A stretch of 64,000 nucleotides of DNA from Pseudoxanthomonas sp. JBR18 (GTDB taxonomy: Bacteria; Pseudomonadota; Gammaproteobacteria; Xanthomonadales; Xanthomonadaceae). The DNA is taken from positions 2,549,001-2,613,000 of the forward strand of contig NZ_CP116339.1 of NCBI RefSeq assembly GCF_028198165.1, written 5' to 3'. A model generated the notes under the pieces. That model saw only the letters and a program-made list of their open reading frames with translations, searched no databases and was not told the DNA's origin. This document shows, one piece after another, positions 46,105 through 54,737 of the stretch (within the stretch, counting starts at the first letter, position 1; every line of letters starts with the position of its first letter). The position numbers and the translations under genes were made by a program.

Positions 46105-46142
46105 GCAGTGGTTCCTTTGGGCAAGGGTCGGAATCCCGACGG

Positions 46143-47579
46143 TCAGAGTTCGAATGGCCTGGGCCGCCTCGGTCGCACGGAGCGGGGCGTGGTGCGGGCC
46201 ATGAGGGGGACGGGGGTGTCGCCGGCGGGGTTTGCAGGCACAGGCGCGGTGCTTTCAGGCGCTGGCGCCGCCACGCGTCGCAGTTGAGCGCGGCCGAGCC
46301 AGAGACCGAGGGCCGCCCACACCAGCGCCAGCGGAACGACCACGCCGACCAGCCCACCGACGGCCAGACCCAGCCGTCCCAGAACGCCTTCGGTCTGCGC
46401 GCCGACCACGTCGCCGGTGCGGTACATGAACGTGTCGACGAAGGCCTTGGCCTTGTACTTCTCTTCGCGGCTGACGACGGTAAACAGCGCTTCGCGCGCA
46501 GGTCGGGTGATGCCGCGCTGGACCGAACGGTTGGCTGCCTCGAGCAGGATCAGCACAGCGAATGAGCCGTAGATCGCCAGCCCGATGAAACCGAGCGCGG
46601 TGACGATCGGCAGGATCGCCAGCGCTATGCCGAGACCGAAGCGCTGAATGATCTTCCCCGTCAAGGTGAGCTGGAGACCCAGCACCGCGATCTGCGTCCA
46701 CATGTCGATGTTGCCCAGGATCGCCGCGCGCGCATCCATGCTGTCCGACACCGCCGCGACCATTTGCAGGCGGGTGAAATAGATCACCGTCGCGACCACG
46801 GTCATCAGCAGGACGTAGCTGGCGATGCCGGTGAGATAGCGCGACTGGAACACCGCGCGCAGGCCCGCCCAGGCGCTGCCGCCGATGCGCTCGACTTCGC
46901 GGGGGAGTCCACCCGCCGCGACGGTGACATCCGGTCCGGTGCGGTCGGGCGCATGGCGCACGAGCCACCAGGCCGCTGCAACGGCGAGCAGTAGGAAGCC
47001 GCCGGCAACCAGGAGCAGACTCGGGGTGCCCAGTGGCTGTGCCAGTTGCGAGGTGAGCCAGGGACCGAAGATTGCGCCGAGCGTGCCGCCCACCGAGATC
47101 AGGGCGAAGAAGCGCTTGCCCTGGTCGCTGGTGAAGCGGTCGGCCAGCAACGCCCAGAACACCATGGTGACGAACAGATTGAATACGCTGAACCAGACGT
47201 AGAACACCTGTCCGCTGCGCTGGCCCACCGCTTCTGGTGCGAACGTCAGGAGCGCCCAGAAGCCCACCAGGCTCAGCACGAAGAATCCATAGGTCACGCC
47301 GATGAACTGCAGCCGCTTCAGTCGGCTGACCAACCAGCCGAACTGCGGATTCACCGCCAGCGTGACCGCCGCTGTGCCGAGGAACAGCCAGCGGATGCTC
47401 TCGATTCCGCGTTCCATGCCCAATGCGTCGCGCGCCGGTCGCAACAACATCAGCGCGGTCAGCACGCAGAAGAAGAACAACGTCGCGATCACGACCGGGC
47501 CGATCTCCTCGCGTCGAAGGTTGAACAGGTGATGCAGCAGGCGGGGACGTCGCCGCGCCGAGGTCAAGGTCTGATTCAT
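46143..47579 (-). CDS. ATP/ADP-translocase-like (TlcC/Npt) membrane carrier, copy B
   Basis: A 478-residue, 12-helix carrier, closely similar to copy A at 42471 over the membrane core (LTALMLLRPARDALGMERG, TMVFWALLADRFTSDQGKR, PAREALFTVVSREEKYKAK, VDTFMYRTGDVVGAQ). Its C-terminus (about 50 residues) is Pro/Arg-rich. The ATG at 47579 gives the same N-terminal length as copy A; the frame is open further upstream but overlaps SDR copy B. It starts 40 bases after SDR copy B. Confidence 0.65.
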   Translation of the reverse strand: MNQTLTSARRRPRLLHHLFNLRREEIGPVVIATLFFFCVLTALMLLRPARDALGMERGIESIRWLFLGTAAVTLAVNPQFGWLVSRLKRLQFIGVTYGFFVLSLVGFWALLTFAPEAVGQRSGQVFYVWFSVFNLFVTMVFWALLADRFTSDQGKRFFALISVGGTLGAIFGPWLTSQLAQPLGTPSLLLVAGGFLLLAVAAAWWLVRHAPDRTGPDVTVAAGGLPREVERIGGSAWAGLRAVFQSRYLTGIASYVLLMTVVATVIYFTRLQMVAAVSDSMDARAAILGNIDMWTQIAVLGLQLTLTGKIIQRFGLGIALAILPIVTALGFIGLAIYGSFAVLILLEAANRSVQRGITRPAREALFTVVSREEKYKAKAFVDTFMYRTGDVVGAQTEGVLGRLGLAVGGLVGVVVPLALVWAALGLWLGRAQLRRVAAPAPESTAPVPANPAGDTPVPLMARTTPRSVRPRRPRPFEL

Positions 47580-47619
47580 GGGAGAAGGTCCTGATTCGGA
47601 GAAAAGCCGCGTTGCGGCA

Positions 47620-48756
47620 TTAGTCGGCAGCGCGCGAGGGGTAGGGCGTGCCGCTGAGTTGTTCGCTGACGCGCCACAAGCGCGTGCTTGTCCGGGCATC
47701 CGTCGCGGCCTCGGGCACGCGTGCGAAACCCAGCGGTCCGCGCATTTCCATGACGCCGGTTGGTCCGTAGTAGCTTCCGCCGCGCGCATCGGGCGCGGTA
47801 GCGGCGTACAAGGTCGGCAGCGCGCCGCGCGCGGCCGGCTGCAGGATGAATCTCCCCAGGGTGCGGCGGACCACGCCGTTGTTGACCTGGAGGTTGGTGC
47901 GTGAAACCCCCGGATGGGATGCGATGCTCCGCAGGCCCCAGCCAGATGCATCGCTACGGCGCTGCAGTTCGAACGCGAACATCAGGCAGGCCAGCTTGGA
48001 CTGTCGATAGGCATCGCCTGGGTCGTAGTCCTGCTCGAACTGGAGATCCTCGAAGTGAATCGCCGCGCCGCGGCGCGCGGCGATACTGGACAGGGTGACC
48101 ACGCGCGGCGCGTCGGATTTGCGCAACAGCGGCAGCAACCTCTCGGTCAGGGCGAAGTGGCCGAGATAGTTGACGGCGAACTGCATCTCCAAGCCGTCCT
48201 TCGAGACCCCACGCTCCGGCGGCTCCATGATCCCCGCGTTGTTGATCAGCACATCGAGGCGGGGCAGCGTTGCATTGAGGCGCTCGGCCAGTGCGCGGCC
48301 GGAAGCCAGGTCGGCCAGGTCGAACTTCTCGTACTGCACCTGCGCGTTTGGCGCGTCTTGGCGGATGCTCGCGAGCACGTCTTCGCCCCGCTCCAGGCTG
48401 CTATGCGATGCGATCACGACACGCGCGCCAGCAGCGGCCAACGCCTTGGCGCTCTCGTAGCCAATGCCGCTGGTGCCGCCTGTGACCAGGACGATGCGCC
48501 CGTCCTGCGAGGGCATGTCGGCCAGGCCCCAATCCGGCTTGGGTTGCCCCTGGGCGATCGGGCTGCCCCCTGCGCACGCAGACAAGAGCAATGTGCCCAC
48601 TGCGGCGATGTAGGCTCGCCACCTGGAAAGCGTTTTGTGCGCGGTCCCTTCGACGCCTGCGCCCGTGATGTGGGGACGTCGGGAACCGAATGCGGCGACT
48701 TCGCCGTGGCGCTTGTTCCGTTGCTTGCCGAACGGAATGGAGGGAATCACGTGCAT
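47620..48756 (-). CDS. Lipoprotein-type short-chain dehydrogenase, copy B
   Basis: A 378-residue short-chain dehydrogenase preceded by a long N-terminus that ends in AAVGTLLLSACAGG, a good lipobox (LSAC), so a lipid-anchored enzyme is predicted. The core has TGGTSGIG, the NNAG motif (LINNAGIM), VVTLSSIAAR and YRQSK. It is about 60 percent identical by eye to copy A. The first 45 residues before the hydrophobic stretch are basic and longer than a normal n-region; no alternative start codon is available nearer. It is the first gene of the minus-strand operon, divergent from the response regulator. Confidence 0.7.
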   Translation of the reverse strand: MHVIPSIPFGKQRNKRHGEVAAFGSRRPHITGAGVEGTAHKTLSRWRAYIAAVGTLLLSACAGGSPIAQGQPKPDWGLADMPSQDGRIVLVTGGTSGIGYESAKALAAAGARVVIASHSSLERGEDVLASIRQDAPNAQVQYEKFDLADLASGRALAERLNATLPRLDVLINNAGIMEPPERGVSKDGLEMQFAVNYLGHFALTERLLPLLRKSDAPRVVTLSSIAARRGAAIHFEDLQFEQDYDPGDAYRQSKLACLMFAFELQRRSDASGWGLRSIASHPGVSRTNLQVNNGVVRRTLGRFILQPAARGALPTLYAATAPDARGGSYYGPTGVMEMRGPLGFARVPEAATDARTSTRLWRVSEQLSGTPYPSRAAD

Positions 48757-48803
48757 GGGCGTTGGCGGCTGAAGAGTGGGGATGCCGCAGTGTTTTGCGC
48801 CGC

Positions 48804-48821
48804 GATTAATTTGCGTTTAAG
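48804..48821. promoter_or_regulatory. Minus-oriented response-regulator-like repeat
   Basis: GATTAAT-N4-GTTTAAG has 11-base periodicity and resembles, in reverse, the TTTAATCC repeats at 48868. It lies 48 bases before the copy B dehydrogenase start, where it could act on the minus operon. Confidence 0.35.
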
Positions 48822-48867
48822 GCGATTGGCGCGTGGGCGTGACTCGAAATGCGCTTTGAACGTGACC

Positions 48868-48886
48868 TTTAATCCGGTTTTAATCC
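48868..48886 (+). promoter_or_regulatory. TTTAATCC direct repeat upstream of two-component genes
   Basis: TTTAATCC-GGT-TTTAATCC is an exact 8-base direct repeat with 11-base spacing, the usual layout of OmpR/PhoB-type binding sites. It is 42 bases before the response-regulator ATG and in the region shared with the divergent minus operon. Autoregulation is the natural reading. Confidence 0.6.
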
Positions 48887-48928
48887 CCGCATAGCAACAT
48901 CGCCGCCCCTTCCTTTCTGGCCGCCCCC

Positions 48929-49594
48929 ATGGATGCGATCCTCCTCGTCGAAGACGATCAAATGCTCGGCCGTGCATTGACGTCGGCGCTCAGCCAGGAA
49001 GGCTGGCGCGTCGTCCATTGCGAGGACGCGAGATTTGCGCGGCTGGCGCTGGTCGACCACGCCTTCGTCGCGGTGCTGCTCGACCTCGGACTGCCTGGCG
49101 GTTCCGGGCTGGACGTCCTGGCGACGATGCGTGATCGCTACGATCCAACGCCGGTGCTGATCATCACCGCGCGCGATCAGCTCAGTGATCGAGTGCGAGG
49201 CCTGGACGCGGGTGCCGACGACTACATCGTCAAGCCCTTTCAGCGCGACGAGATGCTGGCGCGGTTGCGCGCGGTGCTTCGTCGCAGTCGCGGCGTGGTG
49301 ACCCCGGTGCTGCGATGGCGCGACGTCGAGATCGATCCGGCTGCGCGAACCGTGACCCGAGGCGGCCAGCGCGTCGGCCTCAGCGCGCACGAGTTTCGCA
49401 TCCTGTTGGCGCTGTTCGAGTCGCAGGGGCGGGTACTCAGCCGGGATCAGTTGCAGGACCGTCTCTATGGCGGGGATGCCGAGATCGGCAGCAACACGGT
49501 CGCGGTCTACGTGCACCAGTTGCGGCGCAAGCTCGGCGACGAGGTGGTGGTGACAGAACTCGGCTTCGGCTATCGCGTCGGGGACGAGGGCTGA
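48929..49594 (+). CDS. OmpR-family response regulator, QseB-like
   Basis: A 221-residue regulator with a receiver (acidic pocket VEDD, phosphoacceptor in AVLLDLGLPGG at about 51, conserved Lys in IVKPF) and a winged-helix DNA-binding domain (about 125-218; SAHEFRILLALF, NTVAVYVHQLRRKL). Its stop overlaps the kinase ATG (TGATG). It is divergent from the MipA/SDR/translocase operon and probably controls it through the 11-base-spaced repeats. Confidence 0.9.
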   Translation: MDAILLVEDDQMLGRALTSALSQEGWRVVHCEDARFARLALVDHAFVAVLLDLGLPGGSGLDVLATMRDRYDPTPVLIITARDQLSDRVRGLDAGADDYIVKPFQRDEMLARLRAVLRRSRGVVTPVLRWRDVEIDPAARTVTRGGQRVGLSAHEFRILLALFESQGRVLSRDQLQDRLYGGDAEIGSNTVAVYVHQLRRKLGDEVVVTELGFGYRVGDEG

Positions 49595-50976
49595 TGCGCG
49601 CGCTGAGCACCCGCTTGCTGATTGCGCTGGCGTTCGTGCTGCTCGCCACGTGGGGGGGCTGGTTTGCGCTGCAGTACCGGCAGATGTCCGCGCACCAGGT
49701 CGGTGACGTCGATGGCATGCTGCGTAATGTGGCCGAGCAGTTGCTGCAGTCGCTGCCGACCGATATCACCACGGCCGGACCGCAGCATCGGTTCGAGCTG
49801 GCCGCGCCGCCCTGGCGTGCGGCCGTTGGCGGCAAGTTCGATACGCTCGCCTTTCAGGCCTGGGAACTGGGTACGCATCGCCGATTGCTCTCGTCGCGTA
49901 CCGCGCCGAATCACGCGCTGGCGCCCGGGTTCGTGGAAGGTTTCACCAGGCCCGTGGTGGGCGGCGTGCCGTGGCGTGTGTACGCGGCCAGCGATGCGCA
50001 GCGCCGTGTCCAGTTCCAGGTTGGCGTGCCGGAGTCCGCGATCAAGATGGAGCTGCGGCGCTGGTTCCGTGCCAGCCTCGGTGCGGCGTTGGCACTGATC
50101 GCCCTGTTCGGCGCAGCGGTCTGGCTGGTGATCCGGTGGTCGCTGCGTCCTGTGAGGCGGGTCAGTGAATCGCTCGCCGCACGTCCATCGCTGGACCTTG
50201 CACCGTTGCCGGAAATCGGCTTGCCCACGGAGTTCGCGCCCCTGGTGCGGGCATTCAACGTGTCGATGACCCGACTTGGGCAGGCGCTGCAGCATGAACG
50301 TGAGTTCCTCGGGGAGGCCGCGCATGAGTTGCGCACGCCGTTGGCCGCGCTGCTGGCCCAAGCGCAGGTGCTGCAGCACGCGGGAAATCGCGAGGAGGCG
50401 CGCGAGGCGCTCGCCCACCTGATCGCCGGGATCGAGCGTGCCTCCCGACTGGCGCAGCAGCTGCTGGACTCCGCGCGGGTGGATGCCGCAGGGGCCAGCG
50501 CGCGTCCACAGGATGTCGATCTGGCGCTGGTCGCCGGGATGGTGGCCGACGAGTTCGCGCTGCTTGCGCAACGGGTTGGCCGGTCGATCGAAGTCGAGAC
50601 CCGCCACGCGCCGGTGCGCGGGGACATCGACGATCTCGGGATCATGGTCCGTAACCTGCTGGACAACGCCCTCTGTCATGGAGGCCCCGGCACGCGCGTA
50701 CGGTTGGAGACCCGGGTCGAGGGCGACGGAGACGCGCGGACTGCAATCCTGATTGTCGCTGACGATGGTCCGGGCATCCCCGAGGACCAGCGCGAGCGGG
50801 TCTTCGAGCGGTTCTACCGAGCGGAAAACGGGCACCGCACGCAGGGCATTGGCATGGGCCTGTCGCTGGTCGAACGGGTGGTCGCCTCGCATGGCGGACG
50901 GGTCACTTGCGGTGTCGGGCTCGACGGCCGCGGTTTTGGAGTGGAAATCCGGCTGTCGGCGGCGCCCGCGCACTGA
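49594..50976 (+). CDS. Sensor histidine kinase, QseC-like
   Basis: A 460-residue inner-membrane kinase: helix 1 (about 8-25), periplasmic sensor (about 26-160), helix 2 (about 165-187), a short HAMP-like linker, HisKA with AAHELRTPLAALLAQ and HATPase with NLLDNALCHG, DDGPGIP and GIGMGLSLVERV. The partner is the overlapping response regulator. The 135-residue periplasmic domain would sense an envelope signal; the ligand is not known. Confidence 0.9.
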   Translation: MRALSTRLLIALAFVLLATWGGWFALQYRQMSAHQVGDVDGMLRNVAEQLLQSLPTDITTAGPQHRFELAAPPWRAAVGGKFDTLAFQAWELGTHRRLLSSRTAPNHALAPGFVEGFTRPVVGGVPWRVYAASDAQRRVQFQVGVPESAIKMELRRWFRASLGAALALIALFGAAVWLVIRWSLRPVRRVSESLAARPSLDLAPLPEIGLPTEFAPLVRAFNVSMTRLGQALQHEREFLGEAAHELRTPLAALLAQAQVLQHAGNREEAREALAHLIAGIERASRLAQQLLDSARVDAAGASARPQDVDLALVAGMVADEFALLAQRVGRSIEVETRHAPVRGDIDDLGIMVRNLLDNALCHGGPGTRVRLETRVEGDGDARTAILIVADDGPGIPEDQRERVFERFYRAENGHRTQGIGMGLSLVERVVASHGGRVTCGVGLDGRGFGVEIRLSAAPAH

Positions 50977-51141
50977 TCGCAGGCCGGCGGCCGATGGTGA
51001 TGCGCAGGAGGGCTAGCTCGCCTCCGAGTGCTAGCTCACTCGGATCCCGACGGCGCGAACGCGGCTGCCCCGCTTCAATGGCCAGGATCCCTGGAGGCCT
51101 TAGGTCCGCGCGACCGTGGGACCGGCCGGCGGCGTCACAGG

Positions 51142-51174
51142 ATAGAAGAGCCGGGCAGGACCCGGCGTTCTACT
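51142..51174. terminator. Hairpin between convergent kinase and DUF3011 genes
   Basis: Arms ATAGAAGAGCCGGG and CCCGGCGTTCTACT pair with few mismatches around CAGGA. Its place between convergent 3' ends suggests a shared terminator or REP-like element. A smaller stem CCGAGTG-CTAGCT-CACTCGG is at 51024-51043. The rest of 50977-51196 shows nothing else. Confidence 0.55.
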
Positions 51175-51196
51175 GTCTGGAGGCGAAAGCAGGCGC

Positions 51197-51898
51197 TCAG
51201 CGGGCGCCAAAGCGGGCGCGGCAGCCCTCGTCCACCCAGATCCGGCCGCCCCGGTAGGCCCAGGTCCGGCCCTCGATGCACGGGCTGTCGGACAATTGCT
51301 TGATGATCACCGGGCGCCCGTCGCGGCTGTTCCAGTCGCAGGTGTGGCGCCGGTTGTCGTTGCTGCTGCAGGTCACCGTGACGTCGCTGTGGCCCGGGTA
51401 GCCGGGGCCGCCGCCGCCGTGGCCCCGGCCCTCGGCGAATTCACCGCGGCAGCCCTGGTCGACCCAGATCGAGCCCCCGCGCTGGCCCCAGGTGCGGCCT
51501 TCCACGCAGCGGCTGTCCGACAGCTGGCGCACCAGCATGGCCCGGCCGCGGAAGCCGGCCGCGCACTCGCGGTAGCGGTTGTCACTGCTCTCGCAGCGGA
51601 TCGTGCGGCCACTGTTGCCGCCCCATCCGCCGCCGGGGCCGCCGGTCCAGCTGGGCACAAAGCGTCCGCGGCAGCCGCGGTCCACCCAGATCACGCCGCC
51701 CCGTGTGCCCCAGGTGCGGCCCTCGACGCAGGGGGAATCGGATAGGGTGCGCTCCAGGCGCGCGCGCCCGTTGAAGCCGCGGCACTCTCGGTAGCGGTTG
51801 TCCTGGCTTTCGCAGGTGATCGAGTCCTGGGCATGGGCCGGCGGGGCGGCGGCGTAGACGCCCAGGGCGAACACAAGGACCGCAAACAGTCGCAACAT
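51197..51898 (-). CDS. Secreted DUF3011 triple-repeat protein
   Basis: A 233-residue exported protein: signal peptide ([21 protein letters not shown]), then three tandem repeats of about 60 residues (about 25-83, 95-155, 170-232). Each contains the blocks I/V-x-C-x-S-x-DNR, L-SDS-C-x-EGRTW and I-WVD-GCR. The four cysteines in each repeat (except for local changes) probably form disulfides. Glycine-rich linkers separate the repeats. These match DUF3011, whose role is unknown. GGAG precedes the ATG. Confidence 0.85.
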   Translation of the reverse strand: MLRLFAVLVFALGVYAAAPPAHAQDSITCESQDNRYRECRGFNGRARLERTLSDSPCVEGRTWGTRGGVIWVDRGCRGRFVPSWTGGPGGGWGGNSGRTIRCESSDNRYRECAAGFRGRAMLVRQLSDSRCVEGRTWGQRGGSIWVDQGCRGEFAEGRGHGGGGPGYPGHSDVTVTCSSNDNRRHTCDWNSRDGRPVIIKQLSDSPCIEGRTWAYRGGRIWVDEGCRARFGAR

Positions 51899-52056
51899 GG
51901 CACGGCTCCGGGATGGGGCGGGTGCGGCGGACTATACACGGCGCCCTGCCGCGTTCATGTGGGCGGCGGACGGGCGATTTGCCGCGCCGCAGCGGCGGCC
52001 CCAAAATAGCCGGCTGTTCCGGCCGCGACCCGCGGCCCGCCTGGAGTTGCCTCACG

Positions 52057-53811
52057 ATGCGTACCCATTTCTGCGGCCTGGTCGACGAGACCCTGATCGG
52101 CCAAACCGTCACCCTGGCCGGCTGGACCGACGTGGCCCGCAACCAGGGCGGCGTGTGCTTCATCGACCTGCGCGACCACGAGGGCATCGTGCAGGTGACG
52201 GTCGAACTGGACAACGCGGAGGTGTTCAAGACCGCCGCCTCGCTGGGTTACGAGGACGTGCTGCAGGTCGAGGGCGTGGTGCGCGCGCGCCATGCGGTCA
52301 ACGACAGGATCAAGACCGGCAAGGTCGAAGTGATCGCCAGCGCGATCACGGTGCTCAACAAGGCCGCGCCGCTGCCGTTCCACGCCCACGAGAACCCGGG
52401 CGAGGACACCCGCCTGAAGTACCGCTACCTGGACCTGCGCCGCCCGGAGATGCAGCGCATGCAGCGCACCCGCATCAAGCTGGTGCAGGCGCTGCGCCGG
52501 CACCTGGACGCGGCCGGCTTCCAGGACATCGAGACCCCGATCCTGACCAAGGCCACCCCGGAGGGCGCGCGCGACTTCCTGGTGCCGGCACGCATGCACC
52601 CGGGCGAGTTCTACGCCCTGCCGCAGAGCCCGCAGCTGTTCAAGCAGATCCTGATGGTGGCCGGCTTCGACCGCTACTACCAGATCGCGCGCTGCTTCCG
52701 TGACGAGGCCCTGCGTGCCGACCGCCAGCTGGAATTCACCCAGCTGGACATGGAATTCGCCTTCGTGCGCGAGCGCGACGTGCAGGATTTCGTCGAGGAG
52801 ATGATCCGCGCGATCTTCAAGGAGGTCGTGGACGTCGAACTGGACGCCCAGTTCCCGCGCATGACCTGGGCCGAGGCGATGCGTCGCTTTGGTTCGGACA
52901 AGCCGGATCTGCGCATCGACCTGGAGCTGGTCGACGTGGCCGAGTTGGTCAAGGACAGCGAGTTCGCCGTGTTCACCGGGCCGGCCAACGACCCTGAGGG
53001 CCGCGTGGCCGCGCTGCGCATCCCCGGTGGCGCCACGCTGTCGCGCAAGCAGATCGACGAGTACGCCGCGCATGCGGCCAAGTACGGCAGCAAGGGCCTG
53101 GCCTATATCAAGATCGACGAGGCCGGCGCGGTCAGCTCGCCGATCCAGAAGTTCTTCAACGAGGCGCAGTTCGCCGCGCTGATCGCGCACCTCGGCGCCG
53201 GCAACGGCGACCTCGTGTTCTTCGGTGCCGGTGCCTATAACAAGGTGTCGGACTTCATGGGCGCGGTGCGGCTGAAGGCCGGCAAGGACTTCGGTCTGGT
53301 CGCCGATGGCTGGCGCCCGCTGTGGGTCACCGATTTCCCGATGTTCGAGTGGGACGAGGAGGCGCAGCGCTACGTGGCCCTGCATCACCCGTTCACCGCG
53401 CCGGCGGTGGATTCGATCGACGACCTGCGCGCGCACGCCAAGACCGCGGTGTCGCGCGGCTATGACATGGTGCTCAACGGCAACGAGATCGGCGGCGGTT
53501 CGATCCGTATCCACCGCCCGGAGATGCAGAGCGCGGTGTTCGAGCTGCTCGGCATCGGCGCGGAAGAGGCCAGGGCGAAGTTCGGCTTCCTGCTGGATGC
53601 GCTGAACTACGGCGCCCCGCCGCACGGTGGCATCGCCTTCGGCATCGACCGCATCGCCGCGCTGATGGCCGGCACCGAGTCGATTCGCGACGTGATCCCG
53701 TTCCCGAAGACCACCGGCGCTCAGGACCTGATGACCGACGCACCGTCGCCGATTCCGGACGCACAGCTGGCCGAGGTGCACGTGCGCGTGCGCGAAACGC
53801 CCAAGGCCTGA
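52057..53811 (+). CDS. aspS: Aspartyl-tRNA synthetase
   Basis: A 584-residue class II synthetase charging tRNA-Asp. The N-terminal OB fold (about 1-110), motif 2 region ([20 protein letters not shown]), GAD insertion and C-terminal motif 3 ([15 protein letters not shown]) are visible. The usual length is near 590. The start [18 protein letters not shown] fits the family and is preceded by GGAG. Whether it is discriminating or not cannot be decided by eye. Confidence 0.95.
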   Translation: MRTHFCGLVDETLIGQTVTLAGWTDVARNQGGVCFIDLRDHEGIVQVTVELDNAEVFKTAASLGYEDVLQVEGVVRARHAVNDRIKTGKVEVIASAITVLNKAAPLPFHAHENPGEDTRLKYRYLDLRRPEMQRMQRTRIKLVQALRRHLDAAGFQDIETPILTKATPEGARDFLVPARMHPGEFYALPQSPQLFKQILMVAGFDRYYQIARCFRDEALRADRQLEFTQLDMEFAFVRERDVQDFVEEMIRAIFKEVVDVELDAQFPRMTWAEAMRRFGSDKPDLRIDLELVDVAELVKDSEFAVFTGPANDPEGRVAALRIPGGATLSRKQIDEYAAHAAKYGSKGLAYIKIDEAGAVSSPIQKFFNEAQFAALIAHLGAGNGDLVFFGAGAYNKVSDFMGAVRLKAGKDFGLVADGWRPLWVTDFPMFEWDEEAQRYVALHHPFTAPAVDSIDDLRAHAKTAVSRGYDMVLNGNEIGGGSIRIHRPEMQSAVFELLGIGAEEARAKFGFLLDALNYGAPPHGGIAFGIDRIAALMAGTESIRDVIPFPKTTGAQDLMTDAPSPIPDAQLAEVHVRVRETPKA

Positions 53812-53820
53812 TCGGCCACC

Positions 53821-53845
53821 CGCGGGCCGCCTCGTGTGGCCCGCG
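53821..53845 (+). terminator. Possible terminator of aspS
   Basis: CGCGGGCC / GGCCCGCG pair with a 9-base loop, 9 bases after the aspS stop; the T-run is poor (CTTGCTC). Confidence 0.4.
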
Positions 53846-53865
53846 CTTGCTCAGGACCTCCCACC

Positions 53866-54387
53866 ATGTCCGTGACCATTCGCCAGGCCGGTCCCGACGA
53901 CGCGCATACGCTGTCGGCCCTGGCCGAACGCACCTTCGTCGAGACCTTCGGCCATCTCTACCCGCAGGCAGACCTGCGCGGTTTCCTCGATGAGGCCTAC
54001 GCGCTGGAGCGCATGCAGATCGTGCTGGGGCATCCGCGTTACGCGATCTTTCTGGCCGAGGATGACGGCGTGGCCGTCGGGCATTCGGCCGCCGGTCCGT
54101 GTGGATTGCCGCATGACCAGGTGCAGCCCGACGATGGCGAACTCAAGCGGCTCTATCTGGTGAATACCCATCAGAACAGCGGCATCGGCACGCGTCTGTT
54201 CGACGCGACCCTGGCCTGGCTGCTGCGCGATGGGCCGCGCACGCTGTGGGTCGGGGTGTGGTCGGAGAACTTCGGCGCGCAGCGCTTCTACGCGCGGCAC
54301 GGGTTCGAGCGGGTGGGGCAGTACAAGTTTCCGGTCGGCGAGATCCTGGACGACGAGTTCATCCTGCGACGCCCGGCACAGGGTTGA
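53866..54387 (+). CDS. GNAT family N-acetyltransferase
   Basis: A 173-residue acetyltransferase. The acetyl-CoA motif is HQNSGIGTRLFDATLAWLL (about 101-120), and the C-terminal ENFGAQRFYARHGFERVG is the usual motif B. Substrate unknown; protein or small-molecule amine acetylation are both possible. AGGA precedes the ATG. Confidence 0.85.
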   Translation: MSVTIRQAGPDDAHTLSALAERTFVETFGHLYPQADLRGFLDEAYALERMQIVLGHPRYAIFLAEDDGVAVGHSAAGPCGLPHDQVQPDDGELKRLYLVNTHQNSGIGTRLFDATLAWLLRDGPRTLWVGVWSENFGAQRFYARHGFERVGQYKFPVGEILDDEFILRRPAQG

Positions 54388-54458
54388 ACGCCGGGCGTGG
54401 TTGAGCGCGCGGCGTGCATGGGTCATGCTGCGGTTCACTTTTCAAGGAGGAAACGGCG

Positions 54459-54737
54459 ATGTCGATCGCGCGCGTGGTAATGCTGTCCGGACTGGTGGTG
54501 GGGAGCGTGATGGTGAGCGGCTGTGGGCATCAGATGCTGCGCTGTAGTGCCGCCTCGGGCAGTTGGGCCATCGGCCGGGTGGCCGATCAGTCGGTGCTGG
54601 ACCGCATCCAGGCCGAAAGCCACGCCAGCCAGCTCCGCACGCTTGCCGACGGCGAGACCTCCGGCGAGATCGGCATGGATCGGGTGACCGTGCACGTCAA
54701 TGCACAGAACCTGATCACCGCGGTGACCTGCGACTGA
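54459..54737 (+). CDS. I78-like peptidase-inhibitor lipoprotein
   Basis: A 92-residue lipoprotein: signal with lipobox VSGC (Cys about 22), then a short domain with SVLDRIQAESHASQLRTLA and a terminal DRVTVHVNAQNLITAVTCD. This resembles the I78 (peptidase inhibitor) fold, with a likely disulfide between the second cysteine and the final one. A strong AAGGAGG precedes the ATG at 54459, which is better supported than the ATG at 54414. A role in protecting the envelope from proteases is inferred. Confidence 0.7.
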   Translation: MSIARVVMLSGLVVGSVMVSGCGHQMLRCSAASGSWAIGRVADQSVLDRIQAESHASQLRTLADGETSGEIGMDRVTVHVNAQNLITAVTCD

